From an uncultured Mucilaginibacter sp. (GTDB taxonomy: Bacteria; Bacteroidota; Bacteroidia; Sphingobacteriales; Sphingobacteriaceae): a DNA stretch of 6,729 nucleotides. The stretch's first letter is position 1. Every line of letters starts with the position of its first letter. The stretch spans positions 1 to 6,729 of the forward strand of contig NZ_CAMLOV010000237.1 of NCBI RefSeq assembly GCF_946481715.1, written 5' to 3'. Both the position numbers and the translations under genes were made by a program. Of the stretch, positions 1 through 4,216 are shown one piece after another. The notes under the pieces were generated by a model. It ran no database searches. It was not told the origin of the DNA and saw only the letters and a program-made list of their open reading frames with translations.

Positions 1-1815
1 AGCTCAATCTATTGGGCACTATATACTTTTCTTCAAAGCGTTTTTAAAACCGAGGTAAGCGTATCAAATTATTTTAATCCGAAATCTGAAACCAATTTAA
101 TAAATCGTTATGCCGATGACAGTTCAGTCAGTTCAATCGTGGTTGAATTTAGAGATGAGAAAAAGGCAACGTCAAGGCGAGAAATATCAAAAGATACTGT
201 TAATACAATAAATGATCAATTGACACTTGAAGCGGCATTAGGGAGTGACTTTATTGATCATAAGGTGCTGTCAAGGGTCTATAATTTTGCGCATGGTGAT
301 GAAGTTGATTTATTTGGGTTATTCGAAAATCAGTTTTTAGCGTTCATAAATTTCACGGAAGACTTAGTATTGTTGGGCCAAACAAAAGGCAGTAAAAACG
401 CTGATAGTTGGTGGAAATACATAAAGGCGGGGCTTAATCCCCATCCAACGTATATGAGCGACCCATTATATACGGATTTCCAAAAGATCATTGATAGGTT
501 TAACAAACTGTTTAAGTACTACATTGATGGTATAGTAGAAACTACAAATGAAAACCTTGAAAAATTTGAACAACAATTTAGGATTAAAATTTCTTATAGA
601 AATTCCACTTATAATGCTCTAAACAAGCATAATAAAGGAAGAAATCGCAAGACTATAGCACCCCAAATTATCTTGACTGTTGAGTTGGAATCCAATAAGA
701 TTAGTGCTAGTAAAAAAAAGATTTTCAATCCACAAAGTTTTCTCAACGAAGCAAAGCTTTCTATTTTGGCACTTTCACTGCGGTTAGCTATTCTATCCGA
801 AAGATTTGTCCAGGAATATCCTAAAATTTTAGTTCTTGATGACCTATTGATGAGTATGGATATGAGTAATAGGGCATTTGTTTTAGATGTTTTATTTAAA
901 AGTTACTTGAAGGATTACCAAATTTTATTTCTTACCCACCAGAGGGGTTTATTTGAAGATGCTAGAATTCACATAGAAAGCTATCATGCTGGTGAAGCGA
1001 GAAAAAGCGGTATCACAGATGAAAATATACAAAAAAAAGAATGGGAGAAGTATTGGAAGATATTTGAAATTTATGAAACGGAAAATCATTCAAATATTCC
1101 TATCCCCCAGGTTCAGATTTACGAAACCAGTATTCAAAAGGCCCTCTATTATTTTAAGGATCATATAGATTATAATGCTTGTGGTAATAATCTACGTTCA
1201 GTTTTAGAGGAATTTTTTTTAAATTTCATTCCATCCAGTTATCGAAAAGGGTCGACCATGCTTGATGGATTGTTAAAAGAAGGGCGCGTTTATTTCGACT
1301 TTGTAGGTTTTGAAACGAGTATAATCGACAAACTTGAAAGTCACCTCAAACGATCATTAAACAAAGCATCTCACTATAATCCAAAATCAAACTTTTTTAA
1401 AAAGGAACTTCAAGAAATATTCCACCTTATTGATGAACTTAAAAGCTTAAAGAATAAAGCTGTTCTTAAAGCTGAGGACATTCTAAAATTTAACTTTGTA
1501 ACGGCAAGCGGTAAGACCTTTATTTATACTGTTAAACTATTAGATTCTATTTGCTTGTATAAAAAAGCAGATAACACACCCAGCTATTTCTGTGACAACG
1601 ATAAAAGAAGTTATGCTTTGATAAGTGTATCTGAAAATGGTGTCGAAACGAAATTCACAGGGAAGATTCGGACTTCAAGCTTATCGGAATTATACAAAAT
1701 AACCGCTGAAAAGTTAAAAGAAACGCTCAATGAGGATGCTATATTAAAAATGGATATATACAATATATTCACAGACAACAACGGCAGTACCTTAGAAAAG
1801 CTAAAGTCTTATTAG
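1..1815 (+). CDS. ABC/SMC-like ATPase, C-terminal part (5' truncated by window edge)
   Basis: The frame is open from the first base to the TAG at 1813-1815, giving 604 residues; an in-frame GTG at 139 is internal, not the start. The first residues, SSIYWALYTFL, look like the helix directly after a Walker A GxxGxGK, so the cut lies at the ATP-binding loop and little of the N-terminus is missing. In window numbering there is an ABC signature-like stretch LSILALSLRLA near 253-263, a Walker B ILVLDD at 276-281 with Asp where the catalytic Glu is usual, a D-loop SMDMSNR at 285-291 and an H-loop FLTH at 310-313. The middle is short, without the long coiled coil of true SMC proteins. About 290 residues follow the H-loop and are mainly helical, with NLRSVLEEFF near 396-406 and LNKASHYNP near 453-461, resembling the helical tails of RloC/PrrC-like ATPases (weak recollection). 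Codon use is strongly AT-rich compared with the genes to the right. DNA repair or phage defence is plausible; the exact family is unknown to me. Confidence 0.85.
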   Translation, partial: SSIYWALYTFLQSVFKTEVSVSNYFNPKSETNLINRYADDSSVSSIVVEFRDEKKATSRREISKDTVNTINDQLTLEAALGSDFIDHKVLSRVYNFAHGDEVDLFGLFENQFLAFINFTEDLVLLGQTKGSKNADSWWKYIKAGLNPHPTYMSDPLYTDFQKIIDRFNKLFKYYIDGIVETTNENLEKFEQQFRIKISYRNSTYNALNKHNKGRNRKTIAPQIILTVELESNKISASKKKIFNPQSFLNEAKLSILALSLRLAILSERFVQEYPKILVLDDLLMSMDMSNRAFVLDVLFKSYLKDYQILFLTHQRGLFEDARIHIESYHAGEARKSGITDENIQKKEWEKYWKIFEIYETENHSNIPIPQVQIYETSIQKALYYFKDHIDYNACGNNLRSVLEEFFLNFIPSSYRKGSTMLDGLLKEGRVYFDFVGFETSIIDKLESHLKRSLNKASHYNPKSNFFKKELQEIFHLIDELKSLKNKAVLKAEDILKFNFVTASGKTFIYTVKLLDSICLYKKADNTPSYFCDNDKRSYALISVSENGVETKFTGKIRTSSLSELYKITAEKLKETLNEDAILKMDIYNIFTDNNGSTLEKLKSY

Positions 1816-1882
1816 TATTAGGGAATGTTGGGTATGACGCTTGCGGCAGCGATGGTAAATGTTCATTTTTCCGCTTCTTGAG

Positions 1883-1904
1883 GGCATGCGTTCCGCTGCA
1901 TGCC
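1883..1904. repeat. Perfect 7-bp GC-rich hairpin
   Basis: GGCATGC (1883-1889) and GCATGCC (1898-1904) are perfect inverted repeats around an 8-nt loop. The hairpin lies 68 bp after the stop of the ATPase gene. No T-run follows on either strand, so it is at best a weak terminator or RNA 3'-end structure, or part of a dispersed repeat. Confidence 0.5.
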
Positions 1905-1992
1905 GAAAAAGATATCTCGTCGCTGCGCTTCCCTCGATAGGTCAGGGGGCGAGGGGTTGGTGGTGGGTGCAACAGAACCGTTCGGCAATAAA

Positions 1993-2042
1993 CCCGATTG
2001 GCGGAAAAGCCGCTTCTACCGGCGGCTTGTACAGAAAGCGGG
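1993..2042. repeat. Nested hairpin element (AAGCCGC/GCGGCTT inside CCCGATT/AAGCGGG)
   Basis: The inner stem AAGCCGC (2007-2013) pairs perfectly with GCGGCTT (2022-2028) across an 8-nt loop. An outer stem CCCGATT (1993-1999) faces AAGCGGG (2036-2042) with a single A-G mismatch. The resulting two-storey stem looks like a structured intergenic element rather than chance. I recall similar CCCGATTGG...GAAAGCGGG segments between genes in Pedobacter- and Mucilaginibacter-type genomes; function unknown. It could be a dispersed REP-like sequence or the 3' end of a transcript. Confidence 0.45.
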
Positions 2043-2090
2043 GCGGAACCTTTCCGAAGCATCACAACAGAACCTTTTCTGAATAGAAGC

Positions 2091-2230
2091 AAGAGTTAAG
2101 AGTCAAGAACCAAGAGTTAAGAACCAAGAATTAAGGGTCAAGAACCAAGAGTTAAGAATCAAGAATTAAGAGTCAAGAACCAAGAATTAAGAGTCAAGAA
2201 TTAAGAACCAAGAGTTAAGAACCAAGAACC
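2091..2230. repeat. Heptanucleotide tandem array, 20 units of AAGARYY
   Basis: Twenty contiguous 7-bp units fill these 140 bp with no insertion or deletion. Counts read by hand: AAGAACC seven, AAGAGTT four, AAGAATT four, AAGAGTC three, AAGAATC one and AAGGGTC one. All differences between units are transitions (A/G at positions 4-5, T/C at 6-7), and AAG at positions 1-3 never varies. The array starts after a degenerate TAGAAGC and ends before AGGAAAG. It is not coding in any convincing way. Slippage-prone arrays of this kind are usually variable in length between strains. Confidence 0.95.
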
Positions 2231-2314
2231 AGGAAAGAACTGCATGGTGTTTGCCTGTGCTGATGGCTACTTTGCATGCGGGCCACAAGCCGGGGACGCG
2301 GCAGCGGCATTTTA

Positions 2315-2410
2315 CGTAGAGACGCAATATTTTGCGTCTCTCTGAATTTGCAAAGCCGGATATGCATTGCCAATATGCATTCGGGAGACGCAAAATATTG
2401 CGTCTCTACG
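2315..2410. repeat. REP/BIME-like pair of inverted palindromes
   Basis: Two 26-bp copies of one sequence lie in opposite orientation at 2315-2340 and 2385-2410 and are perfect reverse complements. Each copy contains its own hairpin with a 9-bp stem, GAGACGCAA/TTGCGTCTC, and a 4-nt loop (2319-2340 with loop TATT; 2385-2406 with loop AATA). Similarity continues inward for about six bases (TCTGAAT against CCGAAT) with a one-base indel. The 44-bp spacer carries ATATGCAT twice. A small palindrome paired head-to-head with a copy of itself is the architecture of bacterial REP doublets (BIMEs), which are spread by RAYT (Y1 HUH) transposases. No such transposase is in the window. The outer CGTAGAGACG edges are sharp, because the sequences beyond them differ. 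Confidence 0.85.
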
Positions 2411-2583
2411 GCGTTCGAAATTCATTATTCCACATATAATACCTTTTTGCTGTTTAAAAGCATTGCGGTTGCCTTTATGATGGGGTGCTGAAACAAGTTA
2501 CAGCATGGCGTAGTGGCTTAAATATCGAACACAGAATATCCAATTTCGAATGATGAAGTAAAAAACTTCGGCGTTCGAAATTC
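2409..2583. repeat. 15-bp direct repeat CGGCGTTCGAAATTC (two copies)
   Basis: CGGCGTTCGAAATTC occurs at 2409-2423 and again at 2569-2583, exactly 160 bp apart. The first copy abuts the right edge of the palindrome pair and continues as ATTATTC; the second is followed by GAAATTC and lies inside the AT-rich palindromic element. The pair may mark two copies of the same dispersed repeat or the ends of an inserted segment. The DNA between them (2424-2568) has no recognisable gene. Confidence 0.6.
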
Positions 2584-2603
2584 GAAATTCATCATTCGAA
2601 ATT
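2542..2603. repeat. AT-rich palindromic element next to the ATPase stop codon
   Basis: AATTTCGAATGATGAA (2542-2557) is the exact reverse complement of TTCATCATTCGAAATT (2588-2603). Between them a second, offset hairpin GAAGT-AAAAA-ACTTC sits at 2555-2569, and TTCGAAATT motifs recur. The last base touches the first base of the minus-strand ATPase stop codon (2603-2605). A transcript leaving that gene would run through the 16-bp stem, so it may define the mRNA 3' end, although it is not GC-rich with a T-run. It also resembles dispersed palindromic repeats I recall from Sphingobacteriaceae. Confidence 0.65.
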
Positions 2604-3715
2604 CAATCAGCGTTTGCTGTGGCTGGCCGCTCTGCTTCGCCCAGCCAGGTGGCAATGGTGGAGCGGGGGATGCCGAGTTGTTTGCTTATTTGGCCAAAGC
2701 TTTGGCCACCGGCGCGGAGGTGCTGGGCCTGCTGTTGCAGGTACCGGCGGTTTTGCCTTTGCAGGTGGTGGTCTTCGTGCGCGTAGTTATCAAACTCGTA
2801 GTGCAGCCCGGCCATGGTTTTGCTGATGTGGCATACGCAAACGTTGGCCTCGCCGTATACCTGTGCGCCGCTGCGCTGTTTTATTTGCTTAAGGTATTTG
2901 GCGCCGGGGGTGCTTTGGCTTTCGCCAATGGCAAAGGCGCTATCGCAAAGGTTGATGAGCATTTTGCTGCCCTGCAAATCGTTAACGGTAAGGGGCTTAA
3001 AGGGGTTGCGTTTTGGGGTATGGGCCAGCACCAGCATGCTTAGCTTGTGTTTGGTTTTGAGGCTTTTTAGCTGCTTCATTAGCGGCAGGGCATCCTTGGC
3101 GCGTTCGGTACCGGCGCGCATGTAGGTGATGTTATCCACAATAAGCACGGTGGCCTTGGTTTGCGTAATGGCCCACTCCAGCTGCCCGGCCAGGTACTCG
3201 TCGTAATCATCGCACTGGGCGGGGGTGTCGGCCTCGGGGTTAAACTCGGCGCGGAAGAAGTTTTCGCCAAAGTGCAGCGGTCCCCATTCGGGGTGGCTGT
3301 AACGGCTCTCAAATTGTTTGGCGCTCAGTTCAAAGTCGACATACAGCACCCGGGCAAGCCCGTCTACCTGGTTATCAAAGGGCACGGTAACGCCGCCCTT
3401 GGCCAGGTTGTAGCCAATTTGCACGGCCAGGATGCTTTTACCGAGGTTGGTATCGGCAAAGAGGATGCACAGCTCGCCCTCGAGCCAAAAATCGCCAAAG
3501 AGTTTGGCGGGGAGGGGGTTGCCGTATTCCTGGCGCATCCAGTCGTCGCCGGTTTTTACCAGCAGCAGTTTAGATTTTTGGGCCTCGGCCAAAGCGGCGG
3601 CGTCGCGGCGCTGTTTGGCAAGGCGGTCGGTGTTTTTGGCAACGTTGGCGCGGATGTCGGCAATAAAGTCCTCAGGCAAAAAGCCGGCGCCGTTGTCGAA
3701 ATAGCTTTCGTACAT
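2603..3715 (-). CDS. RepA/AAA_25-like RecA-fold ATPase with C-terminal helix-turn-helix
   Basis: This is a complete 370-residue protein with ATG at 3715 and TGA at 2603-2605; no upstream in-frame extension is obvious and there is no strong Shine-Dalgarno, which is normal for Bacteroidota. Residues 1-65 are a charged N-terminal segment. The P-loop ADTNLGKS is at 87-94, with Ala where the first Gly of GxxxxGK[ST] is expected. VLYVDFELS (123-131) fits the strand carrying the catalytic Glu, TVLIVDN (189-195) is Walker B, MLVLAHTPKR (227-236) matches the sensor strand and LQGSKML (247-253) matches the GS motif of RSF1010 RepA-type hexameric helicases. The tail at about 332-359, with FGQISKQLGIPRSTIATWLG, is a resolvase-like helix-turn-helix. 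Family members usually sit in plasmids, integrated elements or prophages and act as replicative helicase-like or regulatory ATPases. The gene is clearly more GC-rich than its neighbours, and no primase, excisionase or integrase is beside it. The ATPase fold is secure; the role is inferred. Confidence 0.88.
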   Translation of the reverse strand: MYESYFDNGAGFLPEDFIADIRANVAKNTDRLAKQRRDAAALAEAQKSKLLLVKTGDDWMRQEYGNPLPAKLFGDFWLEGELCILFADTNLGKSILAVQIGYNLAKGGVTVPFDNQVDGLARVLYVDFELSAKQFESRYSHPEWGPLHFGENFFRAEFNPEADTPAQCDDYDEYLAGQLEWAITQTKATVLIVDNITYMRAGTERAKDALPLMKQLKSLKTKHKLSMLVLAHTPKRNPFKPLTVNDLQGSKMLINLCDSAFAIGESQSTPGAKYLKQIKQRSGAQVYGEANVCVCHISKTMAGLHYEFDNYAHEDHHLQRQNRRYLQQQAQHLRAGGQSFGQISKQLGIPRSTIATWLGEAERPATANAD

Positions 3716-3817
3716 GGTGGGTAAGGGTTAAAGAAGGTGTTGGATTGCCGGTTGCTCTTCGGGTTGCTGGTTACATGGCCAACAACGGCGGCAGGACAAC
3801 GGCGGGTGAATAAAGAA

Positions 3818-3840
3818 CTGTAAATATACAGAATATTCTG
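3818..3840. promoter_or_regulatory. Two overlapping palindromes on the promoter (candidate operator)
   Basis: CTGTA-AATA-TACAG (3818-3831) is a perfect palindrome covering the -7 box. CAGAATATTCTG (3829-3840) is a second perfect palindrome filling the adjoining part of the -33/-7 spacer. They share CAG at 3829-3831, giving three alternating CTG/CAG half-sites. This placement would let a dimeric repressor block RNA polymerase. The ATPase's own helix-turn-helix is one candidate regulator, which is inference only. Confidence 0.55.
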
Positions 3841-3852
3841 GATAAATACAAA
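3821..3852 (-). promoter_or_regulatory. Bacteroidota-type promoter for the ATPase gene
   Basis: Read on the minus strand, TTTG (plus 3849-3852) is followed after exactly 20 nt by TATATTTA (plus 3821-3828). This matches the known Bacteroidota sigma consensus, a -33 TTTG and a -7 TAnnTTTG about 19-21 nt apart, with one mismatch in the last base. Transcription would start near 3814-3816, giving a leader of about 100 nt before the ATG at 3715. The surrounding DNA is locally AT-rich between GC-rich flanks, as expected for a promoter. Confidence 0.6.
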
Positions 3853-3912
3853 AATAATTTACAATAGAGGGCATCGTCGGTTGACTCACCCCGACTACGC
3901 TACCGCTGGTCG

Positions 3913-3939
3913 ACCCTCTCTACCTGCGGTAAAGAGGGT
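3913..3939. repeat. Imperfect hairpin ACCCTCT/AGAGGGT
   Basis: ACCCTCT (3913-3919) pairs with AGAGGGT (3933-3939), then after one C-A mismatch TAC (3921-3923) pairs with GTA (3929-3931) around a CTGCG loop. A run of A follows on the plus strand. It resembles the CGACCCTCTCT...AGAGAGGG intergenic hairpin I recall from Bacteroidota; it has no T-run on the side that would make it a terminator. Confidence 0.5.
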
Positions 3940-3962
3940 GGAAAAAAAGAAACAGAAAAGGC

Positions 3963-4007
3963 AAAAATCGGGGCTTTATAAAAGACTGAGTTTTCGCCCC
4001 GATTTTT
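3963..4007. terminator. Bidirectional terminator-like hairpin after the glycan operon
   Basis: AAAAATCGGGGC (3963-3974) and GCCCCGATTTTT (3996-4007) form a perfect 12-bp inverted repeat with a 21-nt loop. The GC core TCGGGGC/GCCCCGA is flanked by five T on the exit side of both strands, the layout of a bidirectional intrinsic terminator. For the minus strand it lies about 210 bp after the stop of the membrane-protein gene and about 110 bp before the ATPase -33 box, so it would separate the two units. The long loop lowers confidence. Confidence 0.5.
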
Positions 4008-4040
4008 CACAGATTTTTGAAGATTTTCACCGATTTCCGC
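4001..4040. repeat. GATTTT repeats at 10-11 bp spacing, left flank of the TGTACGA array
   Basis: Units begin at 4001 (GATTTTTCACA), 4012 (GATTTTTGAA), 4022 (GATTTTCACC) and 4032 (GATTTCCGC). T-tracts repeating once per helical turn are expected to bend DNA. The stretch CACAGATTTTTGAAGATT (4008-4025) recurs in inverted orientation at 4169-4185, on the other side of the TGTACGA array. The first unit overlaps the right arm of the terminator-like hairpin. Confidence 0.6.
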
Positions 4041-4055
4041 AATTGCCCAAACAGC

Positions 4056-4149
4056 TGTACGAAACTGTACGAAGTTGTACGAAACTGTACGAATCTCCCC
4101 AAAATTTGTACGAACTGTACGAAATTGTACGAACTGTACGATTCGTACA
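4056..4149. repeat. Iteron-like TGTACGA array in helical phase
   Basis: TGTACGA occurs eight times, starting at 4056, 4066, 4076, 4086, 4107, 4116, 4126 and 4135. The unit is about 10 bp, mostly TGTACGAA plus two variable bases. The 21-bp step from 4086 to 4107 equals two turns, so one degenerate unit position (TCCCCAAAATT, 4096-4106) preserves the phase. The right end closes as the odd-centred palindrome TGTACGA-T-TCGTACA (4135-4149); the left end overlaps the palindrome ACAGCTGT (4051-4058). Same-face direct repeats of this kind are typical binding arrays for replication initiators, partition proteins or cooperative regulators. They lie some 340-430 bp upstream of the ATPase start. Confidence 0.85.
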
Positions 4150-4168
4150 AAAAAGGCAGAAGTTAACC

Positions 4169-4210
4169 AATCTTCAAAATCGGTGTAATCGTCCAGTGAT
4201 CGGTGTAATC
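4169..4210. repeat. GATTACACC/GATTTT repeats in opposite orientation, right flank of the array
   Basis: ATCGGTGTAATC is duplicated exactly at 4179-4190 and 4199-4210, a 20-bp period. On the minus strand this reads as GATTACACC, GATCACTGGAC, GATTACACC, GATTTTGAA, GATTGG, again at 9-11 bp spacing. The segment 4169-4185 is the inverted counterpart of 4008-4025, with one mismatch and one indel. It lies only seven bases beyond the stop codon of the membrane-protein gene. The motif style is one I recall as widespread in Bacteroidota intergenic DNA. Confidence 0.6.
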
Positions 4211-4216
4211 CTAAAT

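Larger units (their letters stand above)
1816..2602. other. Gene-free region dense in unrelated repeats
   Basis: This stretch of nearly 800 bp lies between two genes that converge on it (stops at 1813-1815 and 2603-2605). The short open frames in it run through repeats and have no recognisable protein features. It holds, in order, a GC hairpin (1883-1904), a nested hairpin element (1993-2042), a heptanucleotide array (2091-2230), a pair of inverted palindromes (2315-2410) and an AT-rich palindromic element (about 2520-2603). The text around 1905-1940 resembles a degenerate copy of a dispersed Bacteroidota intergenic repeat ending in CGCTGCGCTTCCCTCGA; that is from memory, not shown here. I see no convincing rho-independent terminator with a T-run for the upstream ATPase gene. 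Confidence 0.7.
3716..4216. other. Gene-free control and repeat region upstream of the ATPase gene
   Basis: These 500 bp separate the ATPase start from the end of the glycan operon; both lie on the minus strand. Read leftward from 4216 it holds GATTACACC repeats, the TGTACGA array, GATTTT repeats, a terminator-like hairpin, a second hairpin, the ATPase promoter with overlapping palindromes, and a leader of about 100 nt. The leader contains a 10-bp direct repeat ACAACGGCGG (plus strand, 3782-3791 and 3796-3805). An open frame on the plus strand from 3881 crosses the repeats and then runs antisense into the membrane-protein gene; I do not consider it a gene. Confidence 0.75.

Noticed and set aside
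139..141. GTG as start of the left ATPase gene
   Set aside because: The frame stays open to base 1 and the upstream residues fit the helix after a Walker A motif, so the true start is outside the window.
1769..2092. Small frames on both strands between the ATPase gene and the heptamer array
   Set aside because: They cross hairpin repeats, have no recognisable protein features and overlap each other.
2091..2230. CRISPR-like array
   Set aside because: Units are 7 bp and contiguous, with no unique spacers.
2276..2491. Plus-strand open frame of 71 codons over the palindrome pair
   Set aside because: It is made largely of the two repeat copies (RRDAIFCVS and GDAKYCVS segments) and is unlikely to be a gene.
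3161..3724. Plus-strand open frame of 187 codons opposite the ATPase gene
   Set aside because: It is antisense to a protein with clear ATPase motifs; long antisense frames are expected in GC-rich genes.
3765..3785. Leader peptide in the ATPase 5' leader
   Set aside because: On the minus strand the only ATG there is followed at once by TAA; no meaningful small frame is seen.
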